Part shown: in pieces, positions 42,993-51,988 of the stretch
How positions within the stretch are numbered: the first letter of the stretch is position 1
Layout of the letters: each line of letters starts with the position of its first letter
Translations under genes and position numbers: made by a program
Origin: Bacteroidota bacterium
GTDB taxonomy: Bacteria > Bacteroidota > Bacteroidia > Flavobacteriales_C > GCA-002722245
NCBI GenBank assembly: GCA_026390935.1
Contig: JAPLEZ010000077.1
Span: 1-55,678, forward strand
Direction of reading: 5' to 3'
Length of the DNA: 55,678 bases
The notes under the pieces: generated by a model
Databases searched by the model: none
What the model was told of the DNA's origin: nothing
The model's input: the letters and a program-made list of their open reading frames with translations, nothing else

Positions 42993-43067
42993 TGCAATAT
43001 TTTAACGTGAAAATAATCAATTTGTAGGTTAAAGCTGATTTTGCGCTATTCTTTTTCTAAAATATAA

Positions 43068-43202
43068 AAGTGGAATCAACTTTTTTTGAAATTTGCTCAT
43101 TGCTACACCACAGAAAAAAAGAATTACTATAAAGTTAACGATGCCTTTACTTTTGAGGGAAGCATTGATGAGCTGCAGACCTATATTAAAGCGAATAAGT
43201 AG
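43068..43202 (+). other. Short reading-frame remnant or leader in the gap before DUF6913
   Basis: An open stretch of about 44 codons with no ATG (a TTG at 43086 would give 38) encodes FAHCYTTEKKNYYKVNDAF and ends DELQTYIKANK before a TAG. It reads like a protein C-terminus, followed 27 bases on by a good terminator. It may be the remnant of a lost gene. Apart from this and the terminator I see nothing else in 42993-43332. Confidence 0.3.
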
Positions 43203-43229
43203 GCTTTAAGTTTCTAACTTTTTTACAGG

Positions 43230-43262
43230 ACCGTTCCGGAGAAAACTGGGACGGTTTTTTAT
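43230..43262 (+). terminator. Rho-independent terminator
   Basis: ACCGTTCC (43230-43237) pairs with GGGACGGT (43248-43255), allowing one G-U pair, and is followed by a run of T. It points along the plus strand, after the short reading-frame remnant and before DUF6913. Confidence 0.7.
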
Positions 43263-43332
43263 TTGTAAACAGTTTACAAACAGGTCATGATTTTTTTGTG
43301 CTGAATGCTTACCTTCGTGTCCTCTTTTTACG

Positions 43333-43878
43333 ATGGGGTTTATAAACGACATACGGAAGAAATTAGCCGACAGGGCCATCCGGTCGGCGGTTGTTCGCGA
43401 CAGGGAAAAAGTGCCTGTGAGTTTAAGTGGTGCAAAAAGCTGTGCTATTATTTACCGGGCCGATAATCCTGAGGAAGAAGAACTGGTAAAAAAATACGTA
43501 AAATATTTGCGGGATTATAAGCTCAGTGTGAAGGCTTTAGGTTATTTTGATTTTCCTAAAATGCCCGAAGGTGTAAATCCTAAATTAGAATACGATTATT
43601 TTACAAAAAAGGATTTAAATTTGCTTTTGCAACCTACCGGAAAAGTGGTAGCGAATTTTATTGAAGAACCCTACGATATCTTGATCGATACAAGCATCAA
43701 TGCTTTTTTGCCTTTCAAATATATTGTAAGCCAGTCGCAGGCAAAATTTAAAGTCGGTCGCAAAGAATTGGAATACAGTTCCAGCTTCGATTTTATGATT
43801 AAGGTGGAAGAAGGAAAAGATTTAAGATATTTACTGAGGTACATTGATCATTATTTGAACATTATTAATAAAGAATAA
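43333..43878 (+). CDS. DUF6913 domain protein
   Basis: A 181-residue cytoplasmic protein without catalytic motifs. It has a basic N-terminus (MGFINDIRKKLADRAIRS), then VSLSGAKSCAIIYRADNPEEEE, and near the end EEPYDILIDTSINAFLPFKYI. The pattern matches the Bacteroidota-specific DUF6913 family, which often precedes dapA. It ends 1 base before the dapA ATG, so the two are co-transcribed and perhaps coupled. Function unknown; a link to lysine or peptidoglycan synthesis is only contextual. Confidence 0.75.
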   Translation: MGFINDIRKKLADRAIRSAVVRDREKVPVSLSGAKSCAIIYRADNPEEEELVKKYVKYLRDYKLSVKALGYFDFPKMPEGVNPKLEYDYFTKKDLNLLLQPTGKVVANFIEEPYDILIDTSINAFLPFKYIVSQSQAKFKVGRKELEYSSSFDFMIKVEEGKDLRYLLRYIDHYLNIINKE

Positions 43879-43879
43879 T

Positions 43880-44749
43880 ATGTCTATTGATTTGAAAGGA
43901 ACAGGAGTAGCGCTGGTAACACCATTTACCAAAAACAATGAAGTGGATTACACGGCATTGGAGAAATTGGTAAATCATGTGATCAGTGGAGGGGTGAATT
44001 ACCTCGTGGTATTAGGAACAACTGGTGAATCTGTAACGCTTTCAAAGGACGAAAAGAAAAAGGTAGTGGCGAAGGTACTGGCGGTAAATGCCGGTAAATT
44101 GCCTGTTGTATTGGGATTGGGAGGTAACAATACTGCTGAATTGCTAGAAGAATTGTCAACTACCGATTTTACAGGAATTGATGCTTTGCTTAGTGTTTCA
44201 CCTGCTTATAACCGTCCGTCTCAAGAAGGGATATATCAGCATTATGCGGCGCTGGCTAAAAAATCGCCTTTGCCAATTATTTTATACAATGTGCCAGCCA
44301 GAACTGGATCTTGTGTAGAGGTTGAAACTACTTTAAGATTGGCCAAAGAATTTAAAAATATCGTTGCTATGAAAGATGCATCGGCTCACGTGAACCAATG
44401 CATGGATATGCTGTATGGCGCTCCTGAGGGATTTGTGGTGACATCGGGCGACGACAGTTTGGCTTTGCCAATGATGGCTTTTGGTGCGCACGGATTAATT
44501 TCGGTGATAGCCAATGCCTATCCAAGAGAAACCGTAGCTGTTGTGAATGCGGCTTTGAAAGGTGATTTCGTTGCTGCACGCAAAGCACATTTCGCATTGA
44601 CTCCAGTGATGAAAGTTATTTTTGAAGATGGCAATCCTGCCGGAGTAAAATACTTTTTACACAAATTAGGATTGATGGAGAATGTGCTCCGTTTGCCTTT
44701 GGTTCCTGTTAAAAAGGAAACAGCGGCGAAGATTGATAAAATGTTTTAG
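43880..44749 (+). CDS. dapA: 4-hydroxy-tetrahydrodipicolinate synthase
   Basis: First committed step to diaminopimelate and lysine, condensing pyruvate with aspartate semialdehyde. The Schiff-base lysine is Lys165 (VAMKDAS); Tyr136 is in ILYNVPARTG; and LGTTGES (45-51) holds the catalytic Thr. Length 289 is typical. Together with thrA it shares the aspartate pathway, but the two genes are 26 kb apart. It is 1 base after DUF6913 and 45 bases before xseA. Confidence 0.96.
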   Translation: MSIDLKGTGVALVTPFTKNNEVDYTALEKLVNHVISGGVNYLVVLGTTGESVTLSKDEKKKVVAKVLAVNAGKLPVVLGLGGNNTAELLEELSTTDFTGIDALLSVSPAYNRPSQEGIYQHYAALAKKSPLPIILYNVPARTGSCVEVETTLRLAKEFKNIVAMKDASAHVNQCMDMLYGAPEGFVVTSGDDSLALPMMAFGAHGLISVIANAYPRETVAVVNAALKGDFVAARKAHFALTPVMKVIFEDGNPAGVKYFLHKLGLMENVLRLPLVPVKKETAAKIDKMF

Positions 44750-44794
44750 GACGTTTTCCTGAAACTTTCTGTATCTGTTTATTTTGAGTGAGAT

Positions 44795-46180
44795 ATGAGT
44801 GAGCACTCTGACAATAATAATTTCCTTTCCTTACATCAATTGTCGATGCACATTAAAGATGCCATTGAAGGTAACTTTATGGGGCAGATTTGGGTGGTAG
44901 CGGAGATAGCGGCAATGAATGTGAATCAGGGCAGCGGCCATTGTTACCTCGAGCTGGTAGAGAAAAATGAAAAATCGGTGTTGGCTAAAATGCGTGCGAA
45001 TATCTGGTCGTTCAAGTTGCAAAACATCCTTAATAAATTTTTTCAGGTCACTGGCAGTCCGCTGCAGCAAGGAATGAAAACCTTATTGCTCGTGGAAGTG
45101 CAGTATCATGCCGTGTACGGTATCAGCTTAAATATTTTAGGTGTTGATCCCAGTTATTCTTTGGGAGAACTCGCCAGAAAAAAAAGGGAAATTGTAGATC
45201 GTTTTGAGCAAGAGGGCTTGATGGACAAAAATAAGTTGTTGGAATTTCCTTTGGTGCCACAGCGTATTGCTTTAATTTCTTCGGAAACAGCAGCTGGGTA
45301 TGAGGATTTTGTGAATCAGTTAAGCAATAATTCTTACGGTTATTATTTGGACTTGAAAATTTTTCCGGCAGTGATGCAAGGCGATAAAACGGTTGGATCG
45401 ATACTTAGTGCTTTGGAAAAAATTTCTGCCAAAGCACAAATGTTTGATACGGTGGTGATAGCGCGTGGTGGAGGTTCAACGGTGGAGTTGAGTGCTTTTG
45501 ATAGTTATGAATTGGGAAAGGCCATTGCTTTATTTCCTCTGCCAGTTTTAACAGGTATTGGTCATGAAAGAGATGAATCCGTAGCGGATATGGTTGCCCA
45601 TAAGAAATTAAAAACACCAACGGCTGTTGCTGAGTTTTTGATTTCCTGTTTCGTGATTTTTGAAGAGATGCTGATTGATGCGAAGTTCAGGGTAAAGGAA
45701 CTATTGCAAGAGAAATTACTTTTTGAAAACACTAGAATCAAAGACGCTTCAAATATCATTTCAAGAAAATCCATGAGTTTTGTCAATGATAGAAAGTTGG
45801 AATTGGTGAGTCTCTCCCGGGATCTTCAAGAAGGCAGTGCAAAATATTTAGAAAAAAAGAAAAGGGTATTGACGGATCGTCAACAAAGCATTACTGTTGA
45901 AACATCCCGTTTGCTGAAGGAAAGCGAATATCAGCTGAAAGCAATAAAACAAGAAGTAATTAGCAGAAGTTCGGTTTTTCTGCAACAAAAGCAAAACAAG
46001 ATATTGCTGATTGGCGAAAAGGTAAAACTGCTTGATCCGGCCAATGTAATTGCCAGAGGCTATACCTTAACCTTTTCAAATGGTAAAGTGGTGAAATCTA
46101 TTGCCGACGTGAAAGTTGGAGATGAACTCACTACACAATTTAAAGACGGAAAAACACAAAGTAAAATCATTGAAATATGA
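44795..46180 (+). CDS. xseA: Exodeoxyribonuclease VII large subunit
   Basis: Catalytic subunit of ExoVII, which cuts single-stranded DNA ends. An N-terminal OB-fold (about 10-110: GQIWVVAEIAAMNVNQGSGHCYLELVEK) is followed by the catalytic domain with RIALISSETAAGYEDF, VIARGGGSTVEL and TGIGHERDESVAD. A long coiled coil (about 295-400) and a C-terminal motif (DPANVIARGYTLTF) complete the family layout. Length 461 is normal. Its TGA overlaps the xseB ATG by four bases. Confidence 0.96.
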   Translation: MSEHSDNNNFLSLHQLSMHIKDAIEGNFMGQIWVVAEIAAMNVNQGSGHCYLELVEKNEKSVLAKMRANIWSFKLQNILNKFFQVTGSPLQQGMKTLLLVEVQYHAVYGISLNILGVDPSYSLGELARKKREIVDRFEQEGLMDKNKLLEFPLVPQRIALISSETAAGYEDFVNQLSNNSYGYYLDLKIFPAVMQGDKTVGSILSALEKISAKAQMFDTVVIARGGGSTVELSAFDSYELGKAIALFPLPVLTGIGHERDESVADMVAHKKLKTPTAVAEFLISCFVIFEEMLIDAKFRVKELLQEKLLFENTRIKDASNIISRKSMSFVNDRKLELVSLSRDLQEGSAKYLEKKKRVLTDRQQSITVETSRLLKESEYQLKAIKQEVISRSSVFLQQKQNKILLIGEKVKLLDPANVIARGYTLTFSNGKVVKSIADVKVGDELTTQFKDGKTQSKIIEI

Positions 46181-46377
46181 CAAAGAAAAAATCAGGTTAT
46201 TCTGACGCTATTCAAGAACTGGAAAGCATTGTAGCAAAAATTGAAAGTGAAGAAGTGGATGTGGATGAGTTGGCGGAAAATGTAAAGAAAGCTTTGCAGC
46301 TCATTAAGACTTGTAATTTAAAATTGAAAAATACAGAAGAGGAAGTGAGTAGGATATTGAAGGAAATAGGGGAGTAG
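46177..46377 (+). CDS. xseB: Exodeoxyribonuclease VII small subunit
   Basis: A 66-residue helical partner of XseA. The XseB signature runs YSDAIQELESIVAKIESEEVDVDELAENVKKAL in pieces: AIQELESIV, then VDELAENVKKALQLI. The four-base overlap with xseA (ATGA) supports coupled translation and a balanced complex. Family length is about 65-80, so it is complete. Confidence 0.92.
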   Translation: MTKKKSGYSDAIQELESIVAKIESEEVDVDELAENVKKALQLIKTCNLKLKNTEEEVSRILKEIGE

Positions 46378-46430
46378 TATTTAATGATAAGTTTATATTA
46401 AGGCTGTGTATTTCTTGCTAGATTTGTTTT

Positions 46431-48704
46431 GTGAAGCGTTTTAAAAACATATTGTTCTATATTGTTGTGGTGGGTTTTTTCCTATTCATCATGTATTCTA
46501 TTGTTGAAAAAGCGTCTTTGCGTGAAGTCACTCACGCGGTGAAGAGCGCTTTGGTTGATGATGACGACACGGGTTTGCAGCAAATCAAAAATACTCTGCA
46601 CCATAATTTCACTCATCCGCTGGCAATTTTATTGCTTCAAATCATTACCATAATTATCACCGCCCGTATTTTTTCCTTTTTGTTTCGAAAGATTGGACAG
46701 CCCACAGTGATCGGCGAAATTATTGCTGGTATATTTTTAGGGCCATCCTTTGTTGGGTATTATTTTCCTGAGTTTTCTTTGTTTTTATTTCCAAAGGAAT
46801 CTATTCCAAATTTGCAATTTTTGAGTCAGGTTGGATTGATTCTATTTATGTTCATTGTAGGAATGGAGCTGGATTTAAAAGTGCTGCGAAAAAAAGCTTC
46901 TGAGGCAGTAATGATAAGTCATTCAAGTATTGTTTTTGCATTTACTTTGGGGGTAGGACTTTCTTATTTTTTGTATGATTCGTATGCTCCTGAGGGGGTT
47001 AGTTTTTTATCCTTTGCTTTATTTATAGGTGTTTCTATGAGTATTACCGCGTTTCCTGTGTTGGCGAGAATCGTGCAAGAACGACAGTTGTCGAAAACAA
47101 AATTAGGTGCCTTTGTAATTACTTGTGCTGCAATTGATGATATTACCGCATGGTGCGTGCTAGCAGCTGTAATTGCTATTGTAAAAGCTGGGTCGGTGAT
47201 AAGTTCATTGTACATTATTGCCATGGCAATCGGCTATGTGATTTTAATGTTTAAGGTGATACAGCCCTTTTTGAAACGAATTGGAGATGTTTACTCTAAG
47301 CAAGATTCTTTAAGCAAACCAACCGTTGCTTTCTTTTTTGCCACGCTTTTGCTTTCTTCGTACATAACTGAAGTGATAGGTATTCATGCTTTGTTTGGAG
47401 CATTTATGGCTGGTGTTATTATGCCGCCTAATTTGCATTTTCGAAATGTTTTTGTTGAAAAAGTTGAAGATGTTTCTTTGGTGCTTCTTCTTCCTTTGTT
47501 TTTTGTCGTTACTGGTTTGAAAACCCAAATAGGTTTATTGAATGATATTCATATGTGGGAAATATGCGGGATGATCATTACTGTTGCTGTAATTGGTAAG
47601 TTTTGGGGAAGTGCCTTAACCTCAAAGTTTATGGGGCAAAGCTGGAAGGAAAGTCTAACTATGGGGGCCTTTATGAATACCAGGGGTTTAATGGAGTTGG
47701 TGGTACTTAATATTGGTTTCGACTTAGGTGTGCTGTCGCCTGAAATTTTTGCGATGATGGTCATTATGGCTTTAGTGACAACCTTTATGACCGGACCGGC
47801 ATTGGATTTAATTAATTATCTGTTCAAGGAAAAAACACAGGACCAGATAGAAGAAGATGGTCCGCGCAAGTACAAAATTTTGTTTTCATTTGGTGATCCT
47901 GAACGAGGAAAAAGCATGGTCCATTTGGCCAATAGCTTAGTGCATAAATACCAAAGCGAATCAACAGTGTCTGCAATGCATTTGCGTTTAAGTAATGAAT
48001 TGCATCAGTACAACATGTTGGAGCTGGAGCGTGAAAATTTCCGACCAATTAAAAGAGAAGCAGCTAAGCTGAATTTGCCTATTCAAACATTGTTTAAACC
48101 TACCTTGGATATCGATAAAGAAATTGTTGAAACCGCCAATGAAGGTTCGTATGATTTGTTGATTATAGGTATGGGGCCTTCTATATTTGAAGGTAGTTTC
48201 TTGGGTAAGATGATAGGCATTACTTCTAAAATCATCAACCCTGAAAAATTCTACAACACCATTACTCGTAGGGAAGGCACAGTAGAAGGTACTACTTTTA
48301 ATTCCCGTATCAACAACATTATTAAAACTACAAAAGGTTCGCTCGGGATCTTTATAGATAAGGGTTTGCTTAAAGTGGAAGTGGTGTTTATTCCAATTTT
48401 TTCTTTGGCTGATGCTTTCATTTTAGATTATGCGCATCGCGTAATTCACAACAATGGAGCGCGGGTAAAAATTATTGATGCGGTGGGTGTAATTCAAAAT
48501 AATATTGCATTTCAAAACATGATCAACTCCATTGAACAACAATATCCAATGCATTTGTCATTCCTTTCCGAAAGTCAAATCACACAAGATTTCTTATCCC
48601 AGACTGATATTATGATATTGAGCATGGATAGCTGGAAACGCTTGATGGACGGTCATAGTGAGTGGCTAGTTAATTCTCCTTCAGTGCTGGTGGTGAAACC
48701 ATAA
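46431..48704 (+). CDS. Monovalent cation/proton antiporter (CPA2) with C-terminal stress-type domain
   Basis: A 757-residue membrane transporter with about 12-13 helices after an extra N-terminal signal-anchor (about 5-23). The CPA2 core shows GQPTVIGEIIAGIFLGP, FMFIVGMELDLKVLRKK, AIDDITAWCVLAAVIAI (the Asp-Asp ion site), and FMNTRGLMELVVLNIGFDLG. The last 280 residues form two soluble, universal-stress-like alpha/beta repeats. The start is GTG at 46431, directly behind a TAGATTTG box (46419-46426), so the leader would be very short. Start kept because it begins the extra N-terminal helix; the next ATG is at 46491. Ion (K+ or Na+) undecided. Confidence 0.88.
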   Translation: MKRFKNILFYIVVVGFFLFIMYSIVEKASLREVTHAVKSALVDDDDTGLQQIKNTLHHNFTHPLAILLLQIITIIITARIFSFLFRKIGQPTVIGEIIAGIFLGPSFVGYYFPEFSLFLFPKESIPNLQFLSQVGLILFMFIVGMELDLKVLRKKASEAVMISHSSIVFAFTLGVGLSYFLYDSYAPEGVSFLSFALFIGVSMSITAFPVLARIVQERQLSKTKLGAFVITCAAIDDITAWCVLAAVIAIVKAGSVISSLYIIAMAIGYVILMFKVIQPFLKRIGDVYSKQDSLSKPTVAFFFATLLLSSYITEVIGIHALFGAFMAGVIMPPNLHFRNVFVEKVEDVSLVLLLPLFFVVTGLKTQIGLLNDIHMWEICGMIITVAVIGKFWGSALTSKFMGQSWKESLTMGAFMNTRGLMELVVLNIGFDLGVLSPEIFAMMVIMALVTTFMTGPALDLINYLFKEKTQDQIEEDGPRKYKILFSFGDPERGKSMVHLANSLVHKYQSESTVSAMHLRLSNELHQYNMLELERENFRPIKREAAKLNLPIQTLFKPTLDIDKEIVETANEGSYDLLIIGMGPSIFEGSFLGKMIGITSKIINPEKFYNTITRREGTVEGTTFNSRINNIIKTTKGSLGIFIDKGLLKVEVVFIPIFSLADAFILDYAHRVIHNNGARVKIIDAVGVIQNNIAFQNMINSIEQQYPMHLSFLSESQITQDFLSQTDIMILSMDSWKRLMDGHSEWLVNSPSVLVVKP

Positions 48705-48785
48705 AATGGCACAATCCTTGTCTTCTTTTGAGTAGCAATTAACAAATCAATGTTAATTTATAATCTGTGTAATCAATAACTACTT

Positions 48786-49358
48786 ATGGACAAGCGTGTA
48801 CAAGCAGCATATATTTGTTTTCATCTAAATGAAGAAGTTATGAGTTCTGACACAGTTGCTACACTACGCTTGATCAAAGAGCAAGTTGATTTATACAAGA
48901 AGAACTACAATAGGAAACTGAAAGTTTTGGTGATGGACGACGACGAGATGTGTTTGAAAATGGTGAAGCATCAATTGGAAAATAGTTTTAAAGAGTTGTT
49001 GGAAATAGAGATGTGCACTAATTACGATGACTTTGTTAAAGGAGGGAAATCAGTAGATATCGCAGTTATCGATTATTTTTACGAAGATCAAATGTCGCAA
49101 CATGATGGTTTGTCTATCCTCTCTAAATTAAAAAACATCAATCCACTTACTACCGTTTACATGATGACGGGGCACAAGCAAATCAACATCGCTATTCAAG
49201 CTATTAAAACAGGAGCAGCCGATTATATTCTTAAAGGAGAGGCGGGAATGATGCGCCTCAACGAAAATATTTTAGAATTACTTCGTCGCAAAAACACCTA
49301 TAATAAAAGGGTTTCCGTTTTATCTCTTTTTCGTAAGCGCATGGGGCTTTTTATGTAA
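48786..49358 (+). CDS. Orphan response-regulator receiver protein
   Basis: A 190-residue protein with a single receiver domain (about 45-160) and no output domain. The acidic triad Asp51-Asp53, the phosphorylated Asp96 (DIAVIDYFY), Thr128 and Lys150 are all present. A N-terminal extension of about 40 residues and a basic C-terminal tail (RKNTYNKRVSVLSLFRKR) are of unknown role. An alternative start lies at 48840. Next gene, 56 bases downstream, is a hybrid kinase, so the pair likely form one phosphorelay. Confidence 0.85.
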   Translation: MDKRVQAAYICFHLNEEVMSSDTVATLRLIKEQVDLYKKNYNRKLKVLVMDDDEMCLKMVKHQLENSFKELLEIEMCTNYDDFVKGGKSVDIAVIDYFYEDQMSQHDGLSILSKLKNINPLTTVYMMTGHKQINIAIQAIKTGAADYILKGEAGMMRLNENILELLRRKNTYNKRVSVLSLFRKRMGLFM

Positions 49359-49414
49359 GCTAATTTCCCGTACATTTAGTAGTGCTGTAAATAAGTTAGG
49401 CAGTACGGGTATTC

Positions 49415-51703
49415 ATGGAACAAATTATCAGAATTCTTTATGTGGAAGATAACGAGTATGATGCTCGTAATTTTCAGCGGGAGCTAGAGAAATCTTCGCT
49501 CACCACTTCATTGTTGACAGTGAATACCATTGTTGAAGCAATGAGTTATGCAGAAAAGCAGGATTTTGATATTGTTTTTTTGGATTACCATTTACCAGGT
49601 GAAAATGGTTTGTCGTTGCTGCGAACGATTAGAAATAGAGGGTTCAGTGTTCCAGTTGTAATTATCACCAATTACGCCGATCCACAAGTGGCGGTGGAAA
49701 TGATGCAATCGGGTGCAAGTGATTATATACCAAAGTCCTTATTGAACACAGACGGGATAGAGCAATGCATTAGAAACTCCATTCGTTATTCGGAGTTGGA
49801 GCAAGTGAGGAAAAGTGTGGAGCTGAGCTTGAAGTCGGCTGAGGAAAAGCTTTCTACCATTATTTCTTACACACCTGTAATTTTGTTTTCTGTTAATCCC
49901 AATGGCGAATTAACTTTTGCCAAGGGCCGAAACCTGGGTTCAATTATGCCAGGTGGTGATGAACTGGTGGGGGAGTCGGTATATGAAATTTTTGAAGATC
50001 ACGATGAATTTATTGGTCAGATAAAAATAGCATTGGCGGGCAATGAAGTAACACAATCCATTAAATTTGGAAATACAGTGTATCAAATTTCCTGTACTCC
50101 TAGAATGAGCGCGAAAGGAAAAGTGGAAGAAGTAGTTGGAATTGCCTACGATGTTACCAAACGAGCTGAAGCAGAAGAATCGTTGTTAAAAGCAAAATTA
50201 TTGGCCGAACAAACCAGCAAGGCAAAACAGGATTTCATTGCCAATATGAGTCACGAGATTCGTACACCAATGAATGCCATTATCGGATTTACTAATCTTT
50301 TGGAAGAAACCACTTTGGATGAAGTGCAGAAGGATTATGTAAAAACAATCCAGATGTCGGGAGAGAATTTGCTAGACTTGATCAATGATATTTTAGACTT
50401 CTCAAAAATAGAAGCTGGAAAGCTTTTTATTGAAAAAGAGGAGTTTGTTTTAAGGGATACGATAAGTTCCGTAGAGCGGGTGTTGAAAGGGAAAGCGGAT
50501 GAAAAGAGAATTAAATTAATAATTAATGTTGATCCAGAGGTGCCTCAGCATTTGTTGGGAGATTCCAATCGCTTGTATCAGGTGTTGATGAATTTGGTGA
50601 GTAATGCTGTTAAATTTACCGACAAAGGAAAAGTCACTGTAGAGGTGAATAAAATGTCGCAAAGGGATGGGAAAGTTAAATTGAAATTCATTGTTGCTGA
50701 TACAGGGATAGGAATTCATAAGGACAATTACGAATCAATTTTTGAAAGTTTTTCTCAGATAAGTTCAGGAACCACGCGGAAGTATGGAGGAACGGGATTG
50801 GGCTTGGCTATTGTGAAGCGACTGATAGAATTGCAACAAGGTAGAATTAAAGTGAGTAGTAAATTGAAGGAGGGTTCTACTTTTGAGTTTGAGTTGCAAT
50901 ATGCTCTTGGTAAAAACAAGGATTCGGAGATGGAACAAGTTTTTGTGGAGACTCTTGATCTCTCTGTTTTTAAAGGAAAAAAAGTGCTTTTAGCCGAAGA
51001 CAACAGGATGAATCAAAAACTAATTGAGAATGTTCTGGGGAATTTAGGAATAGATTTGAAGGTGGTGAACAATGGTAAGGAGGTGGTGGATTTGTTGCAA
51101 AATGAAGTTGTCGATATTCTTTTGCTTGATATACAAATGCCAGTAATGGACGGGTTTGAAGTGGCGAATTACATTAGAAATAACATTCAGGGACCAAAAA
51201 GAAATATTCCTATCATTGCAATGACGGCTCATGCGTTTAAAGAAGAGAGGGACGCTTGCTTGAAAGCTGGTATGAATGATCATATTGCGAAGCCCATCCA
51301 GAAAGAAGAATTATTAAGAATCATGCACCATCTTATTGTACAAAACGCTGAAAACATGGAACAGCCAATGGTAGATATTAGTTATTTAAAATCTTTGTCG
51401 GAAGGCAATGATGAATTCGTTACCGAGATGCTCACTATTTTTTCTGAGGATACTCCCGTTTTAATGCAGCAAATGAAAGTTGCAGTTGACAATGAAGATT
51501 GGAAAAAAACGAGTCAGCTGGCCCATAAATACCGCTCGCCTCTAGCTTTATTGGGCATTAAGCCCATTGAAGAAATTATGAATAAGATAGAGTACAGCGC
51601 AAAAGAGAAAAGTAATCTTTCTGAAATCAAAGTCTTATTTAAAGAGGCGGATATTCTAACCTTAAGTGCTTTGGAATATATCAATCAACAACTCGTCAAA
51701 TAG
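49415..51703 (+). CDS. Hybrid histidine kinase: REC-PAS-HisKA-HATPase-REC-HPt
   Basis: A 762-residue soluble sensor without membrane segments. Order: receiver 1 (Asp57, Lys107), PAS-like domain (about 143-250), HisKA with His280 (NMSHEIRTPMNAIIGF), ATPase (NLVSNAVKF, DTGIGI, GTGLGLAIVKRL), receiver 2 (Asp572, Lys627), and an HPt domain with His704 (AHKYRSPLALLG). So a full phosphorelay, from His to Asp to His, is in one protein. Signal unknown. A 7-base inverted pair (CCCGTAC at 49367-49373, GTACGGG at 49403-49409) lies in its leader. Ends 168 bases before a terminator; a small-RNA candidate lies between. Confidence 0.94.
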   Translation: MEQIIRILYVEDNEYDARNFQRELEKSSLTTSLLTVNTIVEAMSYAEKQDFDIVFLDYHLPGENGLSLLRTIRNRGFSVPVVIITNYADPQVAVEMMQSGASDYIPKSLLNTDGIEQCIRNSIRYSELEQVRKSVELSLKSAEEKLSTIISYTPVILFSVNPNGELTFAKGRNLGSIMPGGDELVGESVYEIFEDHDEFIGQIKIALAGNEVTQSIKFGNTVYQISCTPRMSAKGKVEEVVGIAYDVTKRAEAEESLLKAKLLAEQTSKAKQDFIANMSHEIRTPMNAIIGFTNLLEETTLDEVQKDYVKTIQMSGENLLDLINDILDFSKIEAGKLFIEKEEFVLRDTISSVERVLKGKADEKRIKLIINVDPEVPQHLLGDSNRLYQVLMNLVSNAVKFTDKGKVTVEVNKMSQRDGKVKLKFIVADTGIGIHKDNYESIFESFSQISSGTTRKYGGTGLGLAIVKRLIELQQGRIKVSSKLKEGSTFEFELQYALGKNKDSEMEQVFVETLDLSVFKGKKVLLAEDNRMNQKLIENVLGNLGIDLKVVNNGKEVVDLLQNEVVDILLLDIQMPVMDGFEVANYIRNNIQGPKRNIPIIAMTAHAFKEERDACLKAGMNDHIAKPIQKEELLRIMHHLIVQNAENMEQPMVDISYLKSLSEGNDEFVTEMLTIFSEDTPVLMQQMKVAVDNEDWKKTSQLAHKYRSPLALLGIKPIEEIMNKIEYSAKEKSNLSEIKVLFKEADILTLSALEYINQQLVK

Positions 51704-51804
51704 AGTTCGTCTGCGATTATTACTTGTTAGCAGAGGAAAATAAATGTTTCGGAGAAAAGAAAAAATCTTTGTAAATAAATCTAGCGTTTCTGTTTTTGAA
51801 TTGT

Positions 51805-51900
51805 TAGCTTTGTCTCGATAAAGTTTCTTACTACACGTAGTAAGTAGTTTTTTCATAGTTGTTTTGGGGTGCCCGGAAATTTATTTCCGGGCTTTTTTTT
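51805..51900 (+). ncRNA. Candidate small RNA
   Basis: TAGCTTTG (51805-51812) exactly matches the Bacteroidota -7 promoter box. Transcription would begin near 51819 and run about 80 bases. The RNA would have a 7-base-pair hairpin (CTTACTA at 51827-51833 with TAGTAAG at 51838-51844) and end in a strong terminator. No TTG lies at the ideal -33 spacing, and no open reading frame of note is inside. It could also be only the kinase gene's 3' end. Confidence 0.4.
51871..51900 (+). terminator. Strong Rho-independent terminator
   Basis: GCCCGGAAA (51871-51879) pairs perfectly with TTTCCGGGC (51884-51892) around a four-base loop, followed by eight T. It closes the plus-strand kinase transcript or the candidate small RNA, facing DUF5683. 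Confidence 0.9.
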
Positions 51901-51988
51901 GTCCTTACGTTTCCCGTGAATAGTGCAGATGAACGCAGAAAACTCCCGTCAACATTCGTGTTTATTGATGTAGTATAATGTGAAAAAA

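Noticed and set aside
49367-49409. CCCGTAC / GTACGGG inverted pair as an operator for the hybrid kinase
   Set aside because: Arms of seven bases with a 29-base loop occur by chance often enough; there is only one copy, so it is mentioned only in the gene entry.
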